Positions 1-7,256 of a DNA stretch of 13,141 nucleotides are shown piece after piece. The notes below the pieces were generated by a model. The model was not told the DNA's origin and did no database searches. It was given only the letters and a program-made list of their open reading frames with translations. The stretch covers positions 1-13,141 of the forward strand of contig DMKB01000072.1 in NCBI GenBank assembly GCA_003454665.1, read 5' to 3'. Position numbers and translations under genes: made by a program. Every line of letters starts with the position of its first letter. Position 1 is the first letter of the stretch. Origin of the DNA: Nitrospiraceae bacterium. Lineage in GTDB: Bacteria; Nitrospirota; UBA9217.

Positions 1-244
1 TGAGCGGGGTGAAGCCGGTATCAAACCCGGTGACGGGATCATGATCGATGGGAAGAAGTTCCCGATAGCGCCACATATGATACGGCCGGGACGCAATCTT
101 CTTCTTCGTCATGTCCTTCTTGATCGCGCCGTAGTCGTACGTCACCTCGAGCGGTCCGAAACAAAACTCGCATACGTATACGGGTTCGACAGGGTACTCC
201 CTGCCGCATTCTACGCACGTCAGGCCTTTCACATAGTGCTGCAT
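1..244 (-). CDS. thrC: Threonine synthase, N-terminal part (cut by the left edge)
   Basis: Threonine synthase converts O-phosphohomoserine to threonine with pyridoxal phosphate in the cytoplasm. Only the first 81 codons are present. They show a zinc-ribbon-like start with CVEC at residues 10-13 and CEFC at 25-28. After it comes the stretch leading to GFDTGFTPL, the usual opening of the PLP fold (the G-x-TPL signature). The active-site lysine lies beyond the edge. The ATG at 244 overlaps the TAA of the metalloprotease gene by one base (TAATG), and a GGAGG lies about ten bases upstream, inside that gene, so translation is probably coupled. Threonine synthase fits the homoserine dehydrogenase gene upstream in the same operon. 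No homoserine kinase gene is visible. Because it is coupled to sulfur-transfer genes, a related role on the same substrate, such as sulfur replacement, cannot be excluded from this fragment. Confidence 0.85.
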   Translation of the reverse strand, partial: MQHYVKGLTCVECGREYPVEPVYVCEFCFGPLEVTYDYGAIKKDMTKKKIASRPYHMWRYRELLPIDHDPVTGFDTGFTPL

Positions 245-657
245 TACCTGTATTCCTCCGAATGAATACGCACCTCAACCTCTGCGATGGCTCCATCGAC
301 GATGGAATACGCGCGAGCTGCAGGGTGCGCCCTGTCCATGAGCGTTACGATCAGGTAGTGTGCCTCGGGATAGTACGCAAGGCTCACATCCGTCGCAGAG
401 GGGTATGCCGGGCTTCCCGTGTGGGAATGGTAGATGCCGACAAGATCCTCACCGGCCTGCCGCATCTGCTTCATCACGCGGAACTGCTCCTGCGCGTCAA
501 TAAGATAAAAGCTGGGACTCGGCTCCGCGTTCGTCATGGGGTAGACGGTTTCCACCCTGCCGTCCCGCCCCGCGAGAATTCCGCACGCCTCGTTCGGATA
601 CGCGCCGTCGCAGTGAGCGTATATTTCTTGAAGAGAATCCTTATGAAGGATCAACAT
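244..657 (-). CDS. JAMM/MPN-family (M67) zinc metalloprotease, Mec/HcyD-like
   Basis: This 137-residue protein carries the full JAMM zinc site: Glu23 in NEACG, His77 and His79 in HSHTG, Ser87 and Asp90 in the H-x-H-x7-S-x2-D pattern. Small stand-alone bacterial JAMM proteins (Mec in mycobacteria, HcyD in Wolinella) cut after the C-terminal Gly-Gly of ubiquitin-like sulfur carriers, releasing a newly made sulfur amino acid or unmasking the carrier tail. The neighbours support that role: a ThiF-type activating enzyme lies 122 bases upstream and a TusA-family protein beyond it. The stop codon overlaps the thrC start by one base. No strong ribosome binding site precedes the ATG, and an in-frame stop shortly upstream rules out a longer form. 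The family is clear. The substrate is inferred, since no carrier gene is visible here. Confidence 0.9.
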   Translation of the reverse strand: MLILHKDSLQEIYAHCDGAYPNEACGILAGRDGRVETVYPMTNAEPSPSFYLIDAQEQFRVMKQMRQAGEDLVGIYHSHTGSPAYPSATDVSLAYYPEAHYLIVTLMDRAHPAARAYSIVDGAIAEVEVRIHSEEYR

Positions 658-779
658 ACCGACATCAGACCGGGAGTACCGTCACGACTCCGGCACCGGA
701 GACCGGCACAGCGAGCATCCTCGACGCTTCACGAAAAGGCCGTCAGAACCGCCGCCATTACCCTCCGCAACCCGCTGCG

Positions 780-1583
780 CTAGTGGCCCATCATGCAGAA
801 CTGCTCATAGTCTATCAGCTCCGTTATTGTCGGGTTTTCACCACAGACCGGACACTCACGGTTACGCGGTACCTTCACGGTGCGAAAATGCATGTCCAGG
901 GCGTTCCATAACAGGAGCAATCCCTTGAGGGGCTTGCCGATGTCGAGAATAAGCTTCACCACCTCCGTCGCCTGAATCGTCCCGATAACACCCGTTACAA
1001 CGCCGAGGATACCCGCTTCCTGGCACGAGGGCACCATCCCGGGAGGGGGCGGCACTTCAAAAAGGCAGCGATAGCAGGGACCCTCACCGGGAACGATGCT
1101 CATCACTTGCCCCTCGAAGCGGAATACCGCCGCGCTCACGAGCGGTTTCCCGAGCATGACGCAGGCGTCGTTTACGAGGTACCGGGTCGGAAAATTGTCG
1201 CTCCCGTCCACGACCACGTCGTAATCCCCGATGATATCCATGATATTTTCTGACGTAAGCCGTTCCTTGTGGGTAACGACCTGGACATCGGGATTCAGCG
1301 TTTCGAACGTCTCTTTGGCGGAATCGGCCTTGCCGACGCCGATCCGGCTGGTGTTGTGGGCGATCTGGCGCTGGAGGTTTGATATCTCCACCGTATCGTT
1401 ATCGATTATGCCGATCGTGCCGATTCCGGCGGCGGCAAGATAATATCCCACCGGTGATCCGAGGCCTCCCGCGCCGACGAGAACCACCTTGGCCTGGATC
1501 AACTTTTCTTGCCCCGTTCCCCCAACCTCCGGCAGCAGGATGTGCCTGCTGTACCGTAGTATTTGATCCTCCCTGAAATCCAT
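780..1583 (-). CDS. ThiF/MoeB/HesA-family sulfur-carrier adenylyltransferase
   Basis: This E1-like enzyme adenylates the C-terminal glycine of a ubiquitin-like sulfur carrier so that it can become a thiocarboxylate. In the 267-residue form it opens with the family's YSRHILLPEVG (Arg13). It has the nucleotide loop GAGGLG at 37-42, NLQRQ at 69-73, DGSDN at 126-130 and a structural zinc site of two CxxC pairs (Cys170/173 and Cys244/247). Cys187 lies in the SCQEAGILG loop, where relatives carry a conserved cysteine. I chose the ATG at 1583 because GGGGAG sits about seven bases before it and the protein then starts as its relatives do; an ATG at 1619 would add 12 residues. It lies between TusA-family and JAMM genes, so it probably serves amino-acid sulfur transfer rather than thiamine or molybdopterin synthesis, although sequence alone cannot separate ThiF, MoeB and HcyF. 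Confidence 0.9.
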   Translation of the reverse strand: MDFREDQILRYSRHILLPEVGGTGQEKLIQAKVVLVGAGGLGSPVGYYLAAAGIGTIGIIDNDTVEISNLQRQIAHNTSRIGVGKADSAKETFETLNPDVQVVTHKERLTSENIMDIIGDYDVVVDGSDNFPTRYLVNDACVMLGKPLVSAAVFRFEGQVMSIVPGEGPCYRCLFEVPPPPGMVPSCQEAGILGVVTGVIGTIQATEVVKLILDIGKPLKGLLLLWNALDMHFRTVKVPRNRECPVCGENPTITELIDYEQFCMMGH

Positions 1584-1737
1584 ACCCCTCTCCCCTGTCG
1601 TGAACATACGGACATGCACAGCTTACCGGTGATGAAGCGATATTGAGCGGAGTGCCTGAGCCGCGGTCTGACGCAAACTAACGCGCTGTTTCCTCCGCCC
1701 TCTGTCATCGGTGATCTGTTGTCCGTATTGGTAATGG

Positions 1738-1995
1738 CTATTTTTTCTTTTCTTTCTCCTTTTTCACGAGAATCCGCCAGTCGGTCTCGTTTATCTTCTC
1801 GACGCTCAACACCTTCTGCCCCTCTGCCTCCATGCTCTTCGGAACGTTATCAACGGCGGGCCGGTGATCCAGAAAAATCTCGAGCACTTCACCGACGTTC
1901 ATCTTCTCGATTGCCAACTTGGAACGAACAAAGGTATAGGGACAGGCCTGTCCCTTTATGTCGATCGTCTTATCAACCTTCGGTTCTTCCCCCAT
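1738..1995 (-). CDS. TusA-family sulfur carrier protein
   Basis: This 85-residue protein has the TusA/SirA fold pattern. A beta strand runs into IDIKGQACPYTF, with the conserved sulfur-carrying Cys18, followed by a helix and a MNVGEVLEIFLDH strand. The family motif is usually CPxP; here the second proline is replaced by threonine (CPYTF), a variant I associate with operon-linked TusA homologues in anaerobes. The tail is very lysine-rich (KKEKEKKK). TusA proteins hold sulfur as a persulfide and pass it to a partner. Next to a ThiF-type enzyme, the likely partner is an adenylated ubiquitin-like carrier. A GGGGGA run lies just upstream of the ATG at 1995. The gene is 138 bases after hom and 154 bases before the adenylyltransferase start. 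Confidence 0.88.
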   Translation of the reverse strand: MGEEPKVDKTIDIKGQACPYTFVRSKLAIEKMNVGEVLEIFLDHRPAVDNVPKSMEAEGQKVLSVEKINETDWRILVKKEKEKKK

Positions 1996-2014
1996 AAGTC
2001 CCCCGCGTCAATGT

Positions 2015-2130
2015 AAATTGAAAATTGCAAATTGCAAAATGAATATCTCTACGCCCGGGCTTACCGCGCGATAGCAGAAACGATGCCCCCTGTTTTAACT
2101 TTGCATTTTGAGTTTTTCACTCTGCAATTT
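2015..2130. repeat. AT-rich heptamer array with nested inverted partner between hom and the tusA-like gene
   Basis: The unit AAATTG(C) occurs at 2015-2020, 2022-2028 and 2029-2035, followed by a variant AAAATGA at 2036-2042. Inverted partners lie about 60-95 bases away: AAATTGCA at 2022-2029 matches TGCAATTT at 2123-2130, and nested inside it CAAAATG at 2035-2041 matches CATTTTG at 2104-2110. The element fills most of the 138-base gap and stands out as AT-rich against GC-rich genes. It could fold as an imperfect hairpin in the transcript or be a remnant of a dispersed intergenic repeat. Its function is unknown. Confidence 0.5.
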
Positions 2131-2133
2131 CCG

Positions 2134-3447
2134 TTATCCTTGTTTTCCTTCCTCGACCCGGATCACCATGGTGCTGCCGGCAACACAGTCAAGTTTGTCT
2201 ATCTCTGCGAGGGCCGTTCGCACATCGCGCTCAACAGCCTCGTGCGTCATCATCACGACCGGCACCGCCTCGGCCACCCGGCGGTCTTTCTGGATAACGG
2301 AAGAGATGCTGATATTGTTCTTCCCGAGCACACCCGAGATGCGCGACATTACCCCGGGCTTGTCGATCGCCGAAAATCTGAGATAGTAACAGGACGTAAT
2401 ATCATCCATTTTCCTCACCGGCAGCACTGCGCGCTCTCTAAAGGCCGTGACGGGAATGCGGCCCGCACATCCTGCCAGAATATCCCGGCTGATATCCATA
2501 ATATCGCCGACCACGGCACTGCCCGTCGGCATGTCTCCTACGCCGCGGCCGGAAAAGAGGGTTGAACCAACGGCATCTCCCACGACAGAAAGTGCGTTGT
2601 ACACGCCGTCCACCGTGGCAATCGGGTACGAAGCGGGAAGCATCGTAGGATGCACCCGTGCCTCCACTTCACCGTCCACCATCTTGGTGATCGCCAGGAG
2701 TTTGATTTTGTAGCCAAGTTCACCGGCAAAATCAATATCCAGCGGGGTAATGCGCGAAATACCTTCGGTATAAATGTCATCGAAGGGAACGGGCGTACCG
2801 AAGGCCAGCATCGTAAGAATCGCAAGCTTGTGCGCGGAGTCGACGCCGTCTATGTCGAAGGTCGGGTCGGCCTCCGCATACCCACGTGCCTGCGCCTCGC
2901 TTATCACCTCTTCAAACTGCCTCCCCTCACTCGTCATCATGGTGAGGATGTAATTGCACGTGCCGTTCACGATCCCGAATATCGATGCGATATCGTTCGC
3001 CGCAAGGCCGTCCCTGAGCGAACGCAGGATGGGGATACCGCCTGCCACGGCAGCCTCGAACCCGATACTCACCCCCGCGCTCTCAGCCGCTATGTATAGC
3101 TCCTCGCCGTGAACGGCGAGGAGCGCTTTGTTCGCCGTCACAACGTGCTTCTTGTGCTTGAACGCCTCAAGGATGAATTCCTTTGCCGGTCGGTACCCGC
3201 CGATGAGTTCAACGACAATATCGATAGCGGGGTCTTTGATCACCTCGTGGGCGTCCGTCGTAAGGGAGATACCGGAAAGCTGAAGTCCGCGATCCTTCTT
3301 CGTGTCAAGGTCGGCCATGGCCTTAATCAGAACAGGGACGCCCACTCTCCTGCGAATCGTATCCGCATTCTCCTGAAGGATGCGCACCGTCCCCGTGCCG
3401 ACCGTACCAAGACCGATGACACCAATATGAACTGCTTTTGTGGACAC
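2134..3447 (-). CDS. hom: Homoserine dehydrogenase with C-terminal ACT domain
   Basis: It reduces aspartate semialdehyde to homoserine with NAD(P)H, the branch point to threonine and methionine. The 437-residue length matches the stand-alone bacterial enzyme. The Rossmann loop GLGTVG is at 12-17, the TANKALL segment with Lys107 follows, then GGIPILRSLRDGL and NGTCNYILT around 136-169, and DIDGVDSAHKLAIL with Lys207. An ACT domain occupies roughly 354-432 (YYLRFSAIDKPGVMSRIS), which usually gives threonine feedback control. The start is GTG at 3447 with an AAGGCGGG run about nine bases upstream. The gene lies 181 bases after the aminotransferase gene and before the sulfur-transfer genes, on the same strand. 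The product homoserine, after activation, is the probable acceptor for both threonine synthase and any homocysteine-forming step. Confidence 0.95.
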   Translation of the reverse strand: MSTKAVHIGVIGLGTVGTGTVRILQENADTIRRRVGVPVLIKAMADLDTKKDRGLQLSGISLTTDAHEVIKDPAIDIVVELIGGYRPAKEFILEAFKHKKHVVTANKALLAVHGEELYIAAESAGVSIGFEAAVAGGIPILRSLRDGLAANDIASIFGIVNGTCNYILTMMTSEGRQFEEVISEAQARGYAEADPTFDIDGVDSAHKLAILTMLAFGTPVPFDDIYTEGISRITPLDIDFAGELGYKIKLLAITKMVDGEVEARVHPTMLPASYPIATVDGVYNALSVVGDAVGSTLFSGRGVGDMPTGSAVVGDIMDISRDILAGCAGRIPVTAFRERAVLPVRKMDDITSCYYLRFSAIDKPGVMSRISGVLGKNNISISSVIQKDRRVAEAVPVVMMTHEAVERDVRTALAEIDKLDCVAGSTMVIRVEEGKQG

Positions 3448-3628
3448 TGCGGTACCCGCCTTGAGGCATAGTGTATTTACTGACTATTGCAATGAAGAGA
3501 AAAATCCCCGCCCTGTTGCCGCGGAAAGCCCGTGCCGCGATGCGCTCCTGACAGGCCATATGACGAAGGAATGCGTCCGGTTGTTCTCCCGTCGCACCGT
3601 CACGCTCGGAGGATGCCCCCCTAACCTG

Positions 3629-4807
3629 CTACGCTTTCTGGAGCGCCGGCCTGATACCCTTGACCGCCTGTTTGATTCGATGTTCGTTCTCAACCAGGGC
3701 AAAGCGAACATATCCGTCTCCGGATTCACCGAATCCGATGCCGGGAGAAACCGCTACTTTTGCTTTTTCGATAAGGTACTTGGAGAATTCCAGTGACCCC
3801 ATGCCCCTGAAGGGTTCGGGGATTTCGGCCCAGACGAACATGGTGGCCTTCGGTTTCTCGATGGCCCACCCTGCCTTGTTCAACCCGTCAACCAGCACAT
3901 CACGGCGGGAGCGATACATTTCCGTCGTCTCCAGAACACACTCCTGCGGGCCATTCAAAGCAATGATCGAGGCAATCTGAATGGGCTGAAACATGCCGTA
4001 GTCCAGGTAGCTCTTGATCTTGATGAGCGCTCCTACCACGTCGCGGTTTCCAACGCAAAACCCGACGCGCCATCCCGGCATGTTGTAACTCTTGGTCAGG
4101 CTGAAGAACTCAACGCCAACATCCTTAGCTCCCTTGGCCTGAAGGAAACTCGGCGCCCGGTACCCGTCGAAGTTCAAGTCGGCATAGGCAAGATCGTGGA
4201 GAACCATGATGTCATTCTCTTTCGCGAAATCGACGATCTTCTGGAAAAAAGCAATGTCCACCACGGCAGTGGTCGGATTGTTCGGAAAATTGATTATAAG
4301 CACCTTGGGCCGCGGCCAGGTATTCTTGTAGGCAGACTCCAGATCCGCAAAAAAATCCGAGTCCTTCTTGAGCGGTATCGAATGCACCTCGCCTCCCGCG
4401 ATGATCACACTGTACGGGTGGATGGGATAGGCTGGCGTGGTGGTGAGTACGACATCTCCCGGTCCGATCATGGCAAGCGCCAGGTGCGAGAGGCCTTCCT
4501 TGGAGCCGATCGTTGCCACGGCTTCGGCATCCGGATCAAGGTCCACATCGTACCGCCTCTTGTACCAGTCGCATATCGCTGATCTGAGCTTGGTGATCCC
4601 CTTTGACGCCGAGTAGCGGTGGTTGCGGGGATTCCTCACTGCTTCAACCAGCTTCTCCACAATGTGCGGAGGCGTGCCCTGATCCGGATTCCCCATGCCG
4701 AGGTCGATGATATCCGCGCCCTTCCGGCGGGCTTCGATCTTCATTTCATTCACGATCGCAAAAACATAGGGCGGCAACCTTTTAATCCTGCCGAAAAGTT
4801 CTGGCAT
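3629..4807 (-). CDS. alaC: Class I/II PLP aminotransferase, AlaC-like (alanine transaminase)
   Basis: This 392-residue fold-type-I aminotransferase has the PLP lysine at Lys239 in SLTKSYNMPGWRVGF, Asp205 (HDLAYADL) for the pyridine nitrogen, Asn177 in NFPNNPT, and a C-terminal arginine in YVRFALVEN for the substrate carboxylate. The start MPELFGRIKRLPPYVF and the spacing agree with the AlaC/YfdZ group (glutamate-pyruvate transaminase). Aspartate aminotransferase or LL-diaminopimelate aminotransferase are less likely alternatives. AAGGGGA precedes the ATG. It is the first gene of the minus-strand run and has its own promoter at 4870-4898. An aminotransferase just upstream of hom is a recurrent arrangement in this kind of bacterium and may link supply of aspartate-family precursors to homoserine synthesis. 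Confidence 0.88.
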   Translation of the reverse strand: MPELFGRIKRLPPYVFAIVNEMKIEARRKGADIIDLGMGNPDQGTPPHIVEKLVEAVRNPRNHRYSASKGITKLRSAICDWYKRRYDVDLDPDAEAVATIGSKEGLSHLALAMIGPGDVVLTTTPAYPIHPYSVIIAGGEVHSIPLKKDSDFFADLESAYKNTWPRPKVLIINFPNNPTTAVVDIAFFQKIVDFAKENDIMVLHDLAYADLNFDGYRAPSFLQAKGAKDVGVEFFSLTKSYNMPGWRVGFCVGNRDVVGALIKIKSYLDYGMFQPIQIASIIALNGPQECVLETTEMYRSRRDVLVDGLNKAGWAIEKPKATMFVWAEIPEPFRGMGSLEFSKYLIEKAKVAVSPGIGFGESGDGYVRFALVENEHRIKQAVKGIRPALQKA

Positions 4808-4869
4808 CGCTTTCCCCTTCGCTGTGTGTGCATTTCAGCCCTAACCACTCAATTTTTAGGGTAAAATTG

Positions 4870-4898
4870 ATAATAAAACAGTATGGGTGTTTTGTCAA
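4870..4898 (-). promoter_or_regulatory. Sigma70-type promoter of the alaC-hom-thrC run
   Basis: On the minus strand a perfect TTGACA (4898-4893) is followed after 17 bases by TATTAT (4875-4870), five of six matches to the -10 consensus. Transcription would begin near 4863, giving a leader of about 56 bases before alaC. Immediately upstream of the -35 box are two copies of CCGATTTTTT (4922-4913 and 4910-4901), 12 bases apart, which could act as an UP-element-like A/T region or a tandem protein site. Confidence 0.72.
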
Positions 4899-5001
4899 AT
4901 AAAAAATCGGTGAAAAAATCGGGAAGCAATGCAAACAACGGGGTTCACAAGGACTTGAGAAGGGAATCAGCTGCGGAAAGGGGCGGTGAGAACAGGTTCG
5001 T

Positions 5002-7176
5002 TCATCCCTTGCCAGCTGGATTGGATAGGCGCACCGAATCCAGGACATTCCGCACGGCGGTAAGCAGAATGATACCTTCAAAGGGCTTTTTGAGGAAGGC
5101 GTCTACGGTTGCGCCTTCCTGAGAGAGTTTTCCCGGGTCAATGCCGGACATTGCAATCATCTTGACTTCCGGCCGGATCTTCTTAAACTGCCTGACCAAT
5201 TCCTTCCCGTTTACCAGCGGCATAACCATGTCCGTTATGACCAGGTCGATCTCCCCTGCCATCTGCTGAAACAGGTCCTGTGCGTACACGGGGTTGTCAG
5301 CAGCAATGACCTTATACCCCTGCGCTTCAAGTGTATCTTTCATGAAGCTCAACACATTCTTTTCGTCATCCACAATGAGCACATTTTCCCGTCCTGCCAT
5401 TGCTTCCAGCGAAGGCTCCTCGATTCCTTCCTGGACGGGATTATCGGTGGCGGGTAAATATACCTCGAATATCGTTCCCAGGCCCTGACGGCTCATGACG
5501 CGGATCTCGCCCTTATGTGCCTTGACGATGCCATACACCATCGCGAGGCCCAAACCCGTTCCTTTTCCCGGCTCCTTGGTCGTAAAAAAGGGGTCGAAGA
5601 TCTTTCCCAGTATCTCATCAGGAATGCCGACGCCCGTATCGGCAATCGTGAGAACCACGTATTTTCCGGGAGCAAGCAGGGGATGCAGGAGGGGGGCCTT
5701 ATCACCCAGATCCATGAAGGCTGTCTGGATCGTTATCGTACCGCCTTGGGGCATTGCGTCCGCGGCATTCACGATCAGGTTTGTGATGATCTGCTCGAGT
5801 TGGATGCTGTCGCCGTTAATCGCGGGGATGGCACGGTCTACTTCCAGCGTTGCTTTTACCTTTTTATTGATGAGGGTTCGTTCCAGAAGATCGACGGTAT
5901 CCTGCACGACATCGTTCAGATTTGCCGGCACCATCTCCATGCTATCCTTGCGGGCGAAGCTCAGCAGCTTTGCGACCATCTGACCGGCCCGCCGCGCGGC
6001 GTCCTCGATGGTCTTGATCCGACGCAGGGCGGCGCTGTCCAAAGGGCTGCTCTTTCTCCGCAGGACCTCGGCATGGCCGAGAATGGCCGTCAGAATATTA
6101 TTGAAATCATGAGCGATACCGCCGGCAAGGACACCGATGGATTCCATCTTCTGGGACTGGAACAACTGCGTCTGAAGCATTTTTTTCTCGGTAATATCAC
6201 GATGAAATGATTGGATGTGCGGTTTTCCTCCAATGTCAATCGCCTTTACACTGATCTCAAAAATAATTCTGCCGCCGTCCTTTTTATAATGTTCCGCCTC
6301 ATAGACCGTGGCCTCGCCGGCCAGAATCCTTGCTAGCCGTTCGTCGATCATCCCTTCGCGCTCTTCCACTTCGAGAAGGCGGTAATGCGCCCCGAGCAGG
6401 GCCGCATTATCAAAACCGTGGAGCTCGGAGAACCGATGGTTCACCGTGACCATGGTCCCGTCCGGATCGAGGACGGCAATGCCGTCGTTCGCGTTGTCAA
6501 AGAGCGCCCGGTATTTCTGTTCTGATATTGAAAGTTCTCGCGTTTTCTCGGCTACGAGATCTTCGAGTTTGGTGGAGTACATCTGGAGCTTGCTTTTCTC
6601 TTCTTCGAGATCATACTGAAGGCTGAGCTCATTGAGCATGCTTCTCTGGCTGAGAATTCTCCATGTGAGAGCGATAATAAACGTAGCAATGATAAAGGCG
6701 TTGTTCGCCAGAAAAGCCCTGGCATTTGTTATTTCATCAAAAATCAATATCGGGAAAAGATAAACAGCATAGATTATTCCGGCGCCGATAATCGATATGG
6801 CCAGGCTGAAGGGAACAAACCCCAGCACACAGATGATGAGCAGATTCATTCCTGCATAATAGAAGGAAGTGTGGCCGCCGAGGGGGAGTATCATCAACTC
6901 GATGGTTATCGCTGACAGCGTAGTCCCGATCAGTATGATAGTATACTGATAGTTCTTCTGCTTTTTGTGTTTGTTCAGGACAGCGAGAGTGGCCAGCGAT
7001 GCGGCGATGATAAGCCGGTAGACAATGAATTTCTTGAAGTGCCCTGGAGCTGCAAACAAATCCATCAGCCCGAGAAACATAAAAAGGAATGCGCCGAGTA
7101 CAAGGATTTGCCCTATCCAGAACTGAAGCAGCTGTAAAATCTGTGCTTCAATATATGTTTCTTTCTTTCTATCCAT
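5002..7176 (-). CDS. Membrane hybrid sensor histidine kinase (6-TM, PAS, HisKA, HATPase, receiver)
   Basis: This 724-residue kinase begins with about six hydrophobic helices between residues 19 and 175, with almost no periplasmic domain and a GGHTSFYYAGMNLL segment typical of integral-membrane sensor regions. A coiled coil runs from about 180 to 220, then a PAS domain (about 218-333, ending HRDITEKK). The HisKA helix has phospho-acceptor His356 in GGIAHDFNN. The ATPase domain has Asn470 (N box), DTGVG at 513-517, FDPFFTTK and GKGTGLGL near 537-544. A C-terminal receiver has the acid pair Asp603/604, phospho-acceptor Asp649 (VITDMVMP), Ser677 and Lys697. All catalytic residues are present. It should pass phosphate His to Asp and then through an unseen HPt protein or regulator. 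It follows the methyltransferase gene by 80 bases on the same strand. The signal is unknown; a membrane-soluble ligand is plausible given the sensor design. Confidence 0.93.
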   Translation of the reverse strand: MDRKKETYIEAQILQLLQFWIGQILVLGAFLFMFLGLMDLFAAPGHFKKFIVYRLIIAASLATLAVLNKHKKQKNYQYTIILIGTTLSAITIELMILPLGGHTSFYYAGMNLLIICVLGFVPFSLAISIIGAGIIYAVYLFPILIFDEITNARAFLANNAFIIATFIIALTWRILSQRSMLNELSLQYDLEEEKSKLQMYSTKLEDLVAEKTRELSISEQKYRALFDNANDGIAVLDPDGTMVTVNHRFSELHGFDNAALLGAHYRLLEVEEREGMIDERLARILAGEATVYEAEHYKKDGGRIIFEISVKAIDIGGKPHIQSFHRDITEKKMLQTQLFQSQKMESIGVLAGGIAHDFNNILTAILGHAEVLRRKSSPLDSAALRRIKTIEDAARRAGQMVAKLLSFARKDSMEMVPANLNDVVQDTVDLLERTLINKKVKATLEVDRAIPAINGDSIQLEQIITNLIVNAADAMPQGGTITIQTAFMDLGDKAPLLHPLLAPGKYVVLTIADTGVGIPDEILGKIFDPFFTTKEPGKGTGLGLAMVYGIVKAHKGEIRVMSRQGLGTIFEVYLPATDNPVQEGIEEPSLEAMAGRENVLIVDDEKNVLSFMKDTLEAQGYKVIAADNPVYAQDLFQQMAGEIDLVITDMVMPLVNGKELVRQFKKIRPEVKMIAMSGIDPGKLSQEGATVDAFLKKPFEGIILLTAVRNVLDSVRLSNPAGKG

Positions 7177-7183
7177 AGTCGAA

Positions 7184-7212
7184 ATTATATCACGTTTTCC
7201 ACGAAGTATTAA
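7184..7212 (-). promoter_or_regulatory. Possible promoter of the kinase gene giving a leaderless message
   Basis: On the minus strand a perfect TATAAT (7189-7184) ends seven bases before the kinase ATG at 7176. TTAATA (7212-7207), four of six matches to the -35 consensus, lies 17 bases upstream. Transcription would start at or next to the ATG. No Shine-Dalgarno sequence is present in the bases before the start, which agrees with leaderless initiation. Confidence 0.42.
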
Positions 7213-7256
7213 GAATAATATGATTGAAATGAGAGATACTGCCTGATCGGGAATGC

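Noticed and set aside
39..296. An 85-codon minus-strand frame covering the thrC start.
   Set aside because: The true frame here is thrC, with its cysteine pairs and TPL motif, and it begins at the coupled ATG at 244; this frame is a shifted shadow.
3448..3628. A possible terminator or second promoter in the 181-base alaC-hom gap.
   Set aside because: A weak CCGC/GCGG stem followed by GGATTTTT and poorly spaced -35/-10-like boxes are present, but none is strong enough to call.
5515..6210. A 231-codon open frame on the plus strand inside the kinase gene.
   Set aside because: It lies opposite the conserved HisKA and ATPase coding sequence and shows no domain of its own.
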